Shown here: piece after piece, positions 26,124 to 34,154 of the stretch | How positions within the stretch are numbered: the first letter of the stretch is position 1 | Layout: each line of letters begins with the position of its first letter | From: Deltaproteobacteria bacterium | GTDB lineage: Bacteria > Desulfobacterota > Syntrophia > Syntrophales > JAIPED01 | Direction of reading: 5' to 3' | Length of the DNA stretch: 43,220 nt | Assembly (NCBI GenBank): GCA_021737325.1 | Contig: JAIPED010000008.1 | Coordinates: 1 to 43,220, forward strand | Position numbers and translations under genes: made by a program | The notes under the pieces: model-generated | Database searches by the model: none | Seen by the model: the letters and a program-made list of their open reading frames with translations, nothing else | Told to the model about the DNA's origin: nothing

Positions 26124-26216
26124 GGAGGGATGGCTGAGTGGCTAAAAGCGACGGTCTTGAAAACCGTTGTGTCCACACCATGGGCACCGGGGGTTCGAAT
26201 CCCCCTCCCTCCGCCA
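26124..26216 (+). tRNA. tRNA-Ser (anticodon UGA)
   Basis: The acceptor arms GGAGGGA and TCCCTCC pair fully, followed by discriminator G and an encoded CCA (26214-26216). The anticodon stem ACGGT/ACCGT encloses loop CTTGAAA, anticodon TGA, which reads UCN serine codons. The long variable arm (TGTCCACACCATGGGCA region) is typical of tRNA-Ser, and the T-arm GGGGG-TTCGAAT-CCCCC is intact. It lies about 100 nt after serS and forms the left boundary of an accessory island. It is not tRNA-Sec, which would carry UCA. Confidence 0.96.
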
Positions 26217-26325
26217 AATTGTAATTCAAAGATGTTTCAAGACATACAAAAAGCCCTGATTGTTCAAGGTTTTTTTTGTATTCTGGTTTTCAAGGCAATT
26301 CAATAAAATCCTGTAACATCCTTCG

Positions 26326-26365
26326 TTTTTTGGGGTATATTTATGGTGTTTATACCCCCAAAAAA
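26326..26365. repeat. Inverted repeat between tRNA-Ser and integrase remnant
   Basis: TTTTTTGGGGTATA and TATACCCCCAAAAAA form a 14-bp inverted repeat with one unpaired C and an 11-nt loop. It could act as a bidirectional terminator. GGGGTATA-type repeats are also plausible integrase arm-binding sites in this position. The ORF-track protein at 26343 starts inside it, which argues against that start. Confidence 0.6.
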
Positions 26366-26453
26366 GTTGGATACCCTAAAAAATGATTTTGTCGCCGCGA
26401 TTGCTAATGAAGATGTGTTGGTGATCAAAATATCGCCGCCGTTGGAGGACGCT

Positions 26454-26645
26454 ATGCCAAAAAGGATTATTCCCTTTTCTGATGCCAAGATTAAGAACGC
26501 CAGGCCTAAGGAAAAGGATTACAAGCTCGCCGATGGCGGCGGGCTTTATCTCCTATCAACTCAAGCAATGGACATTCTGAAGGAATTGTAGCCGTTAACG
26601 GGCAATGGCAAATATGTGTTTCCTTCCACGCGCTCATCTTCCCGC
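26454..26645 (+). pseudogene. P4-type tyrosine integrase remnant with internal deletion
   Basis: ATG 26454, preceded by GGAGG, opens with PFSDAKIKNARPKEKDYKLA and then DGGGLYLL, the conserved N-terminus of P4-like integrases (DUF4102 domain). The frame then jumps without interruption to QAMDILKEL, a TAG at about 26589, and PLTGNGKYVFPSTRSSSR, which resembles the family's C-terminal block before the catalytic histidine. Roughly 250 or more central residues are missing, so the catalytic residues are lost. The TAG replaces a position that is often Gln or His. Beyond about 26645 the similarity ends. Another frame to 26785 (KKRDRERDAATIVNLRRYAY) looks coding-like but is unidentified. Its place 240 nt after tRNA-Ser fits an island integrase. 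Confidence 0.78.
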
Positions 26646-26821
26646 TGCGAGGCGACGGCAATCCGGAGGCTGGTTGGTCGGATTCTATGTGTTCACAACA
26701 GATTGCCAAGATGGAAATCGCAAAGAAGCGCGATAGAGAGCGCGATGCGGCGACTATAGTGAATTTGCGTCGTTATGCATATTAAACCACGACTCATTAC
26801 CATGTGACCCACATGCATAAA

Positions 26822-28024
26822 TTATGTATAAAAAGCGAGCTGATCAAGTGTGAGAATTGTCTGTAAGGCACGGGTTATTGTGTAGCTCTCCTGACTTGCT
26901 GCGCCATGACTAACGGCATGACGAGAGCTTGCAACTCCTGTTTGTGTGCTAGGGTTAAAATCCGCAAAGGTATGCTCCCTTAAATATCGACCAAACGCTG
27001 TAGGAAACAGTAATGTGTTAGAACCTCCTGCCTTATGTTCTGCGGACGATTCAGCGAATTCTAGTAGTTTTTTTATCTTTGCGCCCTGGCCATTATTCAC
27101 TGTTCGGTAAGCTTCATTAAGGATACCTTCTATCTCAGTAAGCAAAATCTTTATTACTGAGATGGGCTCATTGTTATTAAATGCATTTATAGCGGCTTTC
27201 AATAAGTCGGCCTTTGCGCCAAAGTGAGGTTTTCCTAGCCATCTCTCTAAGATTCTATTTATTCGAGGAGAATCGAATTTATTAATTATTTTTTCTTCTA
27301 TCTCTGCCATATCAAAGCCTGCTTCGGAGTGCCTTAGAATATCCTTAAACTCGCCACTAATAATTTCTACAAAAGGGAACCACCCTGAGTCGAGAAGCCG
27401 ATCAAATGTTGGGGTTTCGCCTATTGTCTCATAAAGGTGCTTATAACGCATTTGGCGGTATAACATTCCAAGTGTTTTATTAAAGCCATCAAGATCAAAT
27501 TTACCCTCTGGGTTCATATCAAATGCAAAACCGAAACGCCAATCTTGCCGAAAAACACATAGAACTCTGTCTTTAGCACTAATATCAACACGGGGGAAAC
27601 TCATGCCGGTGACATCAGCGATATCATTTTCAAAAATAACCGTACCGGCTTTCATTGACCTTTTGACAGTGCACAATAGGCTCACAGCTGCGGTATCTAG
27701 CCAGAGTTCAGCAGAGCTATCAGGCTTAAGAATCAATAGAACCGTATCCACTCTTCGTAGATTTACGGCAGTACCTGCTTGTAGGGCCATATGATTAACA
27801 ACATCGGCAAGTCCTTCTACAAGTCGATGAAATAATGGTTCATCAGATGTAATCGCCATTCTATTCCAAATTTTAATCGTATCTCCGCCTTTCCCAGGCT
27901 CTGCTGAAAACCCCGATATATCTTGAACATTTGTAAAACGAATAGGCTCGCCGATATTGCGAACATCGATACTATGATGCTCTCGTTGATTTGCTACTTT
28001 ATTTTTTTGATTCGTCACATGCAT
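26822..28024 (-). CDS. Hypothetical protein with HEPN-like C-terminus
   Basis: 400 residues, no signal peptide or membrane segment. I do not recognise the N-terminal 300 residues. The C-terminus reads SSRHAVSHGAASQESYTITR and then ALQTILTLDQLAFY. The R-x4-H arrangement followed by an aromatic helix is typical of HEPN-like or abortive-infection-related C-terminal domains, several of which are RNases. It starts 32 nt from a GTTAGGC sequence at the outer end of inverted repeat A and is transcribed away from the integron integrase remnant, the layout expected of an integron cassette gene. Function as a defence or toxin protein is inference. Confidence 0.7.
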   Translation of the reverse strand: MHVTNQKNKVANQREHHSIDVRNIGEPIRFTNVQDISGFSAEPGKGGDTIKIWNRMAITSDEPLFHRLVEGLADVVNHMALQAGTAVNLRRVDTVLLILKPDSSAELWLDTAAVSLLCTVKRSMKAGTVIFENDIADVTGMSFPRVDISAKDRVLCVFRQDWRFGFAFDMNPEGKFDLDGFNKTLGMLYRQMRYKHLYETIGETPTFDRLLDSGWFPFVEIISGEFKDILRHSEAGFDMAEIEEKIINKFDSPRINRILERWLGKPHFGAKADLLKAAINAFNNNEPISVIKILLTEIEGILNEAYRTVNNGQGAKIKKLLEFAESSAEHKAGGSNTLLFPTAFGRYLREHTFADFNPSTQTGVASSRHAVSHGAASQESYTITRALQTILTLDQLAFYT

Positions 28025-28057
28025 TTTCCTTGTGCGCCGAACATCACCTTATTGATG

Positions 28058-28145
28058 CCTAACATACATTTTTATCTTTATTCCGTACTTCAGCGTTGTG
28101 CTATGAAAAAATGTGATGCCTGTCAAACAAGGTGGCGAAAAAATT
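28058..28145. repeat. 88-bp inverted repeat, copy A
   Basis: This segment is the reverse complement of 29609-29696 with 80 of 88 positions identical by hand alignment; seven of the eight differences are transitions. Read on the minus strand it ends in GTTAGGC, which fits the integron core consensus GTTRRRY. The inner end overlaps the first codons of the integron integrase frame. Confidence 0.9.
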
Positions 28146-29474
28146 GAATTTCTCCTTGCGCAGGCAAGTGTAATTCGGCATAATGATGACTGTCTATTAG
28201 CCTACATAGGCGTGATAAATTATGTAAGCAACCATCTAAGCAAGTTTCAAAGCTATCTTGTCTCCAAATCGTTCGTTAATGAGAAAAATGCGCCTTATTA
28301 TACAAGGTGGGTCTATTCCTGCTATGCTTTTACCAATCAACCTCTATCCAAAGTTTTAACTCAGGCACAGAAGCGAGACTTTTTGAAGCATTTTGCAAAA
28401 ACTCATGAAGACTGGCAGGTAAAGCAAGCTGAGACAGCGCTCAGGTTATATGACTATTATCTTTCATTGTTGCAGATGCCTGTAGATGGACAATTTTTAA
28501 AGGATAAGGAAAAATGGAGTGTTGTTGTAACTAATGCAAAGAATGCCATGAGATTAAAGCATATGTCATACAGCACATATATCTGATGTGGCTACGGTCG
28601 TTTTACGGATTTGCTTCCGACAAGGATCCTGACAAATTAACGATTTCTGGTATGCAACACTTCTTAAGTTATCTTGCCGTAGAGCGTAAGGTTTCCTCAT
28701 CTACTTAAAACCAGGCTCTTAATGCGCTTATATTTGTTTATCGTCATGTTCTTGATAAATACATCGGAGATAATGAATTGAATGCCGTAAGGACGATTTA
28801 TAAAAGGCGGCTCCCTGTTGTCCTTACCACAAGAGAGGTTCACTCTGTATTTGACAAACTGCTCGGCATTCATCGTTTGATGGCAATGCTCACTTATGGG
28901 TGCGGTCTGAGACTTTAGGAATGCCTCAGTCTGAGAATAAAGGATGTTGATATTGAACGGGGGATTTTAATTGTCACAGATCCGGCAAAGGCGATAAAGA
29001 CCGTCGCACTGTGCTCCCAGAGTCGTTAAAGGATAGTCTGACTCGACATATTGCTGAGACACAAGGTTACTTTATGATGTTGATAGAAAAAAAGGCATCA
29101 GTTGCGTTTATCTGCCTAACGCTCTTGAGAAAAAATATCCGAATGCCGGAAAAGAATGGGGATGGTTTTGGTCGTTTCCATCAAGGTCAATTTCTGTTGA
29201 TCCTCGCACTCATGCTGTCCGCCGTCATCATATGCACCCAGCTTCGCTTCAAGAGGCATTTAAATCAGCTTCAGCAGAAGCAGGAATCGCAAAGCAGTCA
29301 TCAATTAATACACTTAGACACAGTTTCGCAACACATCTGCTATAAAATGGATATGACATTAGGACAATGCAGGAGCTTCTCGGCCACAGCAACCTACAGA
29401 CGACCATGATTTACACCCATGTGGTAACAAAGAATATTTTAGGTTTAGGAGTGAAAAGTCCGTTGGATAAGTAG
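28113..29474 (+). pseudogene. Integron integrase (IntI-type) pseudogene
   Basis: The first frame (28113-28586) gives an N-terminal SAM-like region (WQVKQAETALRLYDYYL, RLKHMSYSTYI). After a shift it continues WLRSFYGFASDKDPDKLTIS and FLSYLAVERKVSSST, a TAA, then NQALNALIFVYRHVLDKYIG. The catalytic Arg region is broken by a TAG. Further shifts lead to YLPNALEKKYPNAGKEWGW, the extra helix specific to integron integrases, then VRRHHMHPASLQ, INTLRHSFATHLL, a [23 protein letters not shown] and MIYTHV with the catalytic tyrosine. At least three stops and two or more frameshifts make it inactive. Length and domain order match long-form IntI proteins of chromosomal integrons. Its 5' end faces copy A. 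Confidence 0.88.
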
Positions 29475-29608
29475 AATAGAGGGCTTTGCGGGGGGAAGGG
29501 GCGGCTTTCAGGGTTATTTGATGTCCAAACATTCACCACTGACTAACAATTTCCCATAGAGGGGGTCTATTTGCTAGCTGCCTAATTTTGATAAAAAAAG
29601 TTGGGCGG

Positions 29609-29696
29609 AATTTTTTCGCCACTTCGTTTGACAGGCATCACATTTTTTCATAGCACGGCGCTGAAATGCGGAATAGAGATAAAAATTTATGTTAGG
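29609..29696. repeat. 88-bp inverted repeat, copy B
   Basis: Inverted partner of 28058-28145, about 91% identical. On the plus strand it ends in GTTAGG (29691-29696) followed by A where the consensus needs a pyrimidine. The nuclease gene starts 22 nt later. A near-core GTTGGGC also occurs just outside the inner end at about 29600. GCCTAAT lies at about 29579, so a VCR-sized site of about 120 bp is conceivable, but the arms do not pair well. Confidence 0.9.
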
Positions 29697-29719
29697 AATC
29701 GAAAAAGAAAGGACATGAT

Positions 29720-30640
29720 ATGCAGCGTTACTGGGTAATGGCCCCCGTTGAGTCGAAGCCATCAGGTCTATTCGACGCAGTTTGGCAGTTCGACCGCGAC
29801 AAGAATGTGATATCCATCGGTTGGAGCCAACTTGGCGATGTCACTGGCATGACCAGAGAAGAACTGGCCCTGTCCGTTTCATCAGCGTACCCGGACAAGC
29901 CTTCGCAAACCAAAGGGCTATACACGAACATGTTGTGGGCGTTCTACCACGAGATGCTTCCTGGTGACTATGTGATCGCACGAAGAGGACGGAAGACGCT
30001 TGCCGGCGTGGGCAGGATTACCGGTCCCGCCGCATACGCGCCGGGTCGGAATTCAAATGTCGAGCATCCCGGATTCATAGATGTTGCTTGGCAAGACCAA
30101 CCCCGCGACAAGACATTCCCGACCATTGTATTCCCCATGCACACATTAGCGGAATTTTCGGAGGATCAATTCCGAAGCGTTGTTGAGGGTGGTGGCCCAC
30201 CAATTACCCCACCGAAGGGCGAACCAGAGATCGAAGACCCGAGCGAGTTCGTTTTGGAGAAGTATCTGGAGGATTTCATCGTCAGTAACTTTGCGGCGAT
30301 TTTCAAAGGACACTTGCGGGTATTTGAGGATTCGGAGGGGAACGACGGTCAGCAGTACGCAACCGATGTTGGTCCCATCGACATACTGGCAATTGATGCA
30401 AAGTCCAACGCATTCGTTGTAATTGAGTTAAAGAAGGGAAGGTCCTCCGACAGAGTTGTCGGGCAGATTCTGCGTTATATGGGATGGGTAAAAAGGAATC
30501 TGTGTTCTGATGGACAGATGGTGAAAGGACTGATCATTTGTCGAGATCACGATTCGAAACTGACCTATGCCTTGGAAATGACCAACAACATCGATGTGCG
30601 GTATTACAATGTTTCATTCAAATTGAGAGAGAATCCCTAA
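29720..30640 (+). CDS. Two-domain nuclease: PUA/EVE-like reader plus PD-(D/E)XK (DUF91/NucS-like)
   Basis: 306 residues. The N-terminal 160 (QRYWVMAPVESKPSGLFDAV, VISIGWSQLGDVTGM, MLPGDYVIARRGRKTLAGVG, GRITG) look like a PUA/EVE-type or McrB-N-like domain that reads modified bases. The C-terminal part (YLEDFIVSNFAAIF, VGPIDILAIDAKSNAFVVIE, ELKKGRSSDRVVGQILRYMG) is a DUF91/NucS-like PD-(D/E)XK nuclease, with Asp in PIDIL and E-x-K in ELKKG. Such proteins probably cleave modified foreign DNA, a type IV restriction role; this is inference. AAAGGA precedes ATG 29720. It has higher GC than neighbouring genes and lies 22 nt from the core-like end of repeat B, consistent with acquisition as a cassette. 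Confidence 0.8.
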   Translation: MQRYWVMAPVESKPSGLFDAVWQFDRDKNVISIGWSQLGDVTGMTREELALSVSSAYPDKPSQTKGLYTNMLWAFYHEMLPGDYVIARRGRKTLAGVGRITGPAAYAPGRNSNVEHPGFIDVAWQDQPRDKTFPTIVFPMHTLAEFSEDQFRSVVEGGGPPITPPKGEPEIEDPSEFVLEKYLEDFIVSNFAAIFKGHLRVFEDSEGNDGQQYATDVGPIDILAIDAKSNAFVVIELKKGRSSDRVVGQILRYMGWVKRNLCSDGQMVKGLIICRDHDSKLTYALEMTNNIDVRYYNVSFKLRENP

Positions 30641-30857
30641 CCCGAAGCGGCTCACGCTCGATGTTCAGCGGAAAGATACAAGAAGGCTCTGCTACTAGTT
30701 TAGCGCAAGACGGCTTGGTCAAGAAGGTAGATATCAAATGTACGACATTTACGAGGGTCGAAAGCGGTGTCTGTAAATGAACCGAGGGTGCAAATGATGG
30801 CAAAAATCGCCAAATTGTTGGTAGTCGCTATTGAAGGTTTGCTAGATTAAAATAAAT

Positions 30858-30939
30858 TAGGGAGATGGAGTTCTCCTTTAACCGTTATGATGGTTGTCAT
30901 AACTGATAACTCCTGTATGTTAACTAAAAGGAGTTATCT
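30858..30939 (+). promoter_or_regulatory. Candidate Na+/Li+-type riboswitch (nhaA-I/DUF1646-like) controlling the antiporter
   Basis: Three structures are readable. Stem P1 is GGAGA (30861-65) with TCTCC (30872-76), loop TGGAGT. Stem P2 is GTTATGA (30884-90) with TCATAAC (30897-903). A pseudoknot pairs GGAGTT in and beside the P1 loop with AACTCC (30908-913). The joining TTTAACC and CTGAT-n-CCT elements resemble, from memory, the nhaA-I/DUF1646 RNA motifs tied to Li+ or Na+ sensing. GATAACTCC (30905-913) can instead pair perfectly with GGAGTTATC (30930-938), hiding the Shine-Dalgarno AAGGAG. The two pairings exclude each other, so ligand binding should free translation. Confidence 0.72.
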
Positions 30940-32142
30940 ATGGAACACATTTATTTTATTGCTTCTCTGTGGTTATCACTTGCCGTTCTCTCTGCGATTG
31001 TCGCGTATCACCTCCGAATTTCGATAGCGTTAGTTGAAATCTGCGTCGGAATTATCGCCGGTGCCATTGCGACAAATTATTTTGGCGCAAATTCCCTCGG
31101 AAACAATCTTGAATGGCTAAAATTTTTAGCTTCAGCCGGTGCCATATTTCTCACTTTTCTCGCGGGTGCCGAGCTTGATCCGAAAGTAATAAAGGTAAAA
31201 TGGAAAGAAGTATTGATCGTGGGTACGGTGGGTTTTGCGGCTCCCTTTTTAGGATGCGCCGCAATTGCCTATTATTTGCTTGGTTGGAGTACGCAAGCGA
31301 GTCTTTTGGCTGGGGTAGCGCTTTCAACGACCTCAATGGCTGTTGTATATGCTGTCATGTTGGAAACGGGATTTAATAAGACAGAATTCGGAAAAGGCAT
31401 ACTTGCTTCATGTTTTATCAATGATTTGGGAACGGTAATAGTACTGGGATTGTTGTTTGCGCCGTTTACTTACAAGACATTAGTATTTGTTGTCGTTACA
31501 GTGGCGCTGGTGTTTTCACTACCACCTTTGACCTCTTTCTTTACAAAAATGTACGGGAACAGAACTGCCGCGATTCGTGTAAAGTGGATATCGTTTATTT
31601 TGTTTGCGATGGGCGCTTTGGCTATCTGGTCGGGAAGTGAAGCGGTTCTGCCGGCGTATATTGCGGGAATGGTGCTTGCCGAATTCTCATCGCAAAATCA
31701 TGCTTGGATAAGGCGTTTGCGTTCTTTAACAGTTGGGCTTCTTACACCGTTTTATTTTATCCGAGCAGGTTCATTTGTTTCGTTGCCTGCGTTATTTTCC
31801 GCACCATTGATTTTTGTGGTTCTTCTGTTGGGTAAAGTAGGAACGAAAATCTTCGGCCTGTATCCGATAATTGGTCTGTTTCGCCAAGAATCAAAGGAGC
31901 GCTGGTATTATACTTTGATGATGTCTACTGGACTTACATTCGGCACGATTTCCGCCCTATACGGATTTTCACACGGCATAGTAACGGAATTTCAATATTC
32001 TTTTTTGGTGATGGTTGTAATTGGCAGTGCGGTTATTCCAACAGCCATTGCCAATTTTAAATTTTTACCCAAGCACTTATTGCCCGTAGGTGCGGAAGCA
32101 AAAAGAAAAGCGTCTCCACCTGATGGATTAAGTGAGGAATAG
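30940..32142 (+). CDS. Cation:proton antiporter (CPA2/Kef-type membrane domain)
   Basis: 400 residues with about 12 hydrophobic segments and no C-terminal RCK/TrkA domain. Family features include LTFLAGAELDPKVIKVKWKE, GVALSTTSMAVVYAV and CFINDLGTVIVLG, where the Asn-Asp pair matches the ion-binding ND motif of electrogenic Na+/H+ exchangers. It probably extrudes Na+ (or Li+/K+) in exchange for protons. The start is fixed by AAGGAG 7 nt upstream, which lies in a switchable hairpin, so translation is probably cation-controlled. It lies just before the tRNA-Ser pseudogene. Its composition is like the host's, so it may be core DNA or an old acquisition. Confidence 0.9.
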   Translation: MEHIYFIASLWLSLAVLSAIVAYHLRISIALVEICVGIIAGAIATNYFGANSLGNNLEWLKFLASAGAIFLTFLAGAELDPKVIKVKWKEVLIVGTVGFAAPFLGCAAIAYYLLGWSTQASLLAGVALSTTSMAVVYAVMLETGFNKTEFGKGILASCFINDLGTVIVLGLLFAPFTYKTLVFVVVTVALVFSLPPLTSFFTKMYGNRTAAIRVKWISFILFAMGALAIWSGSEAVLPAYIAGMVLAEFSSQNHAWIRRLRSLTVGLLTPFYFIRAGSFVSLPALFSAPLIFVVLLLGKVGTKIFGLYPIIGLFRQESKERWYYTLMMSTGLTFGTISALYGFSHGIVTEFQYSFLVMVVIGSAVIPTAIANFKFLPKHLLPVGAEAKRKASPPDGLSEE

Positions 32143-32202
32143 GCAGGGATATGATTTATTACCAAATAGGCAGGTATTTATTGCCCAGAGATTTTTTGCT
32201 GC

Positions 32203-32295
32203 GGAGGAATGGTTGGGTGGCTAAAAGCGGCGGTCTTGAAAATCGTTGTGTCCACACCATGGACATCGGGGTTTCAAGTCCCCCTCCCTCCGTCA
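32203..32295 (+). pseudogene. Decayed tRNA-Ser(UGA) copy
   Basis: 93 nt aligning end to end without gaps with the intact tRNA at 26124, and retaining anticodon TGA. Substitutions break it: the acceptor is GGAGGAA against TCCCTCC (A.C mismatch), the anticodon stem now relies on G.T pairs, the T-stem lost a pair, the T-loop is changed to TTCAAGT, and CCA became TCA. Most changes are transitions. Similarity continues about 25 nt upstream (TTATTGCC-AGAGATTTTTT). It marks the right end of the proposed island. Confidence 0.85.
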
Positions 32296-32403
32296 GTTAG
32301 GAGGTTTATTTATCGGCTCGCCAGCCGCCTTTTTGAGCCGCAAAGCTTAAACAAGGGGGATGCACTTGATATCCTCCACCCCGCCAAAAATTAAGGAGAG
32401 AAG

Positions 32404-32868
32404 ATGGAACGAACTCTAAGAAATATGGCTTTTTGGTCTTTTCAGGTAATTAATACAATAACAGCATGTCTAATGACATTTATCCCTAAGCAGTTTCATG
32501 AGAGCTTGTTTAAGAATCCTGAAGCGGTATATAAAGCACTAGGTTTTTCGGCCATTGCTGTTGAGATGGTTCATAATATAATAAGAGGTCAAGGCGCTGT
32601 TCTTCTTGCGGTTTCTCTTTTTTCGTGGATAGAGGGGAAAAAATCACGATCTGTCTATCTGCTTATCTCGATAATTTGTACTCTTTCTGTTTATGCACAG
32701 ATCATGACATTGCATCAGCATTTGAAAACGGCAGAAATTGTAAACGCAATTGGAAATTTTGGAAGCATGTATGTAATTATCATCGTTACGGCTGTTGTCG
32801 GCATCTTAAGTCTCGTTGTGTATCTCAAGTGGGGCAAAAGTGCTCTATATGTTGAAAAAAAACGCTGA
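32404..32868 (+). CDS. Small integral membrane protein, hypothetical
   Basis: 154 residues with four hydrophobic segments (about 10-28, 47-75 in part, 81-104, 117-141). The second half carries VYLLISIICTLSVYAQIMTL and MYVIIIVTAVVGILSLVVYL. The topology recalls small DoxX/DUF4345-like four-helix proteins, but I see no decisive motif. AAGGAG lies 5 nt before ATG 32404. AT-rich codon use is like its accessory neighbours. No function is assigned. Confidence 0.7.
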   Translation: MERTLRNMAFWSFQVINTITACLMTFIPKQFHESLFKNPEAVYKALGFSAIAVEMVHNIIRGQGAVLLAVSLFSWIEGKKSRSVYLLISIICTLSVYAQIMTLHQHLKTAEIVNAIGNFGSMYVIIIVTAVVGILSLVVYLKWGKSALYVEKKR

Positions 32869-32954
32869 CAAGGCACTAAAACCGATCGCTGTTGCTCCGG
32901 CTTAGTGGAGCCTTTGCACCGAGCAGTTGCCTCACAAACGGTAGTTTATTCGGA

Positions 32955-32972
32955 CGGCCTGCCGGCAAGCCG
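32955..32972. repeat. Near-perfect 18-bp palindrome
   Basis: CGGCCTGCCGGCAAGCCG is palindromic at 16 of 18 positions, in the gap between the membrane protein and the GIY-YIG gene. A second hairpin (GCTCC-n8-GGAGC) lies nearby at about 32894. They could be transcript-end structures or part of a recombination site; no core GTTRRRY was found beside them. Confidence 0.5.
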
Positions 32973-33022
32973 CTCCCGTTGGCCTTTTCCATTCCAAACG
33001 CTGCATTGCTGGTAATTGATGA

Positions 33023-33325
<303 letters not shown>

Positions 33326-33524
33326 TCCGGCTGCTTTTGCGCCTTGCTATCCCAGTCGAAGGTAGCACTCTGTGGTCCACCCAGATGCCAACCCTACGCT
33401 TTTTGGTTCCCCGTCGGCTTTTGCCCACCAGGCGGCCCCTCAACTCCGATGAAACTGGCATTAGACACCTCAAAATGCTACGGCACTATGCCTCAGCGTT
33501 TCAAAGGAAAGGTACGATGCTGCC

Positions 33525-34052
33525 ATGAATATACGAAAAAAGTGCAAAATAGACTCCTCTCTGAAAGAAGAGGTTTCTTTTGGATCCAATACCAATGCAT
33601 TCGTGTATTACGAATTAGTGATCGAGTCAGTAATCATGGCATATATGGCGCTTGAAGCATTCCTAAATGAACACATACCAGAGGATTATGAATGCTGGTC
33701 TAATAGACGGAGTGAAAGAATATTAGAGGCCTCAAACAACGAGAAAATAGAGCGACATTTTACTAACGAAGAAAAGATTACGATAATTTTACCAGAGGTT
33801 CTTTGTGTAGAATCACCTAAAGGTAGGTCAAAAGCATGGGAAAATTATAAAAAGCTACATAATCTGAGAAATCGTCTTGTACATATGAAAACACTGGATA
33901 GGCGGTCGTCAGGTCCAGAAACAGAGACTATATGGGACAGCTTGTTAAAGGTTGAGGCACCACATCGATTGTCAAAATCAATAATTGATTATTTTATAAA
34001 GAGAATGCCAAATCCCCCCGAGTGGTACAATAAATGCCCGATAAGGGCATAA
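33525..34052 (+). CDS. HEPN-like hypothetical protein
   Basis: 175 residues, mostly helical. LHNLRNRLVHMKTLDRR contains R-x4-H, the catalytic signature of HEPN ribonucleases. It is preceded by a long helix with VIESVIMAYMALEAFLNEHI. This arrangement (hydrophobic helix with acidic residues, then RNxxxH) is common in AbiV/Cthe_2314-like HEPN proteins acting in toxin-antitoxin or phage defence. No nucleotidyltransferase antitoxin is adjacent. Low GC content. Function is inferred from the motif only. Confidence 0.65.
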   Translation: MNIRKKCKIDSSLKEEVSFGSNTNAFVYYELVIESVIMAYMALEAFLNEHIPEDYECWSNRRSERILEASNNEKIERHFTNEEKITIILPEVLCVESPKGRSKAWENYKKLHNLRNRLVHMKTLDRRSSGPETETIWDSLLKVEAPHRLSKSIIDYFIKRMPNPPEWYNKCPIRA

Positions 34053-34154
34053 CCATCGGTTGCACTGGATTGCTTCACCGCACTTCCATGGCAACTTGTC
34101 AGCCTAACTTGTTCCAAACAACCGGTGAGAATGGTCATTGGGTGAAAGGAAGAT

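Larger units (their letters stand above)
28058..29696. mobile_element. Remnant integron-integrase element bounded by 88-bp inverted repeats
   Basis: A 1.64-kb unit consists of two 88-bp inverted repeats, a decayed integron integrase between them, and GTTAGG sequences at both outer ends. Outward-reading genes begin 32 nt to the left and 22 nt to the right of those ends. In ordinary integrons only the side upstream of intI carries attI and cassettes. Here both sides do, suggesting an inverted duplication of the recombination site. I found no classical folded attC, so the integron interpretation rests on the integrase, core-like ends and gene spacing. Confidence 0.5.
26124..32295. mobile_element. 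Putative genomic island between tRNA-Ser and its decayed copy
   Basis: The intact tRNA-Ser at 26124 and a mutated copy at 32203 frame a stretch with a P4-type integrase remnant just inside the left end, a broken integron integrase, and accessory genes of uneven composition. Integrase next to a tRNA 3' end is the classical island layout. The duplicated sequence covers the whole tRNA and about 25 nt upstream, however, which is more than an ordinary attachment-site duplication. A tandem or segmental duplication that was later filled is therefore an alternative. Boundaries are inferred. Confidence 0.45.

Noticed and set aside
26023-26229. Minus-strand 68-aa ORF (LAEGGGFEPPVPM...)
   Set aside because: It is the familiar spurious antisense translation of a tRNA-Ser gene and the serS terminator.
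26343-26453. N-terminal 37 residues of the integrase-like ORF in the track
   Set aside because: They are translated from the inverted repeat and leader; the ATG at 26454 has GGAGG and the family N-terminus.
30630-30680. Possible attC after the nuclease gene (CCCTAAC overlapping its stop)
   Set aside because: First base breaks the RYYYAAC consensus and no 3' core site was found in the next 200 nt.
32209-32394. 61-aa plus-strand ORF after the antiporter
   Set aside because: It translates the tRNA-Ser pseudogene and spacer; no ribosome-binding site or protein motif.
34040-34120. Possible attC site (GCATAAC near the HEPN stop and GCCTAAC at about 34103)
   Set aside because: No matching GTTRRRY partner and no foldable arms at the right distance.
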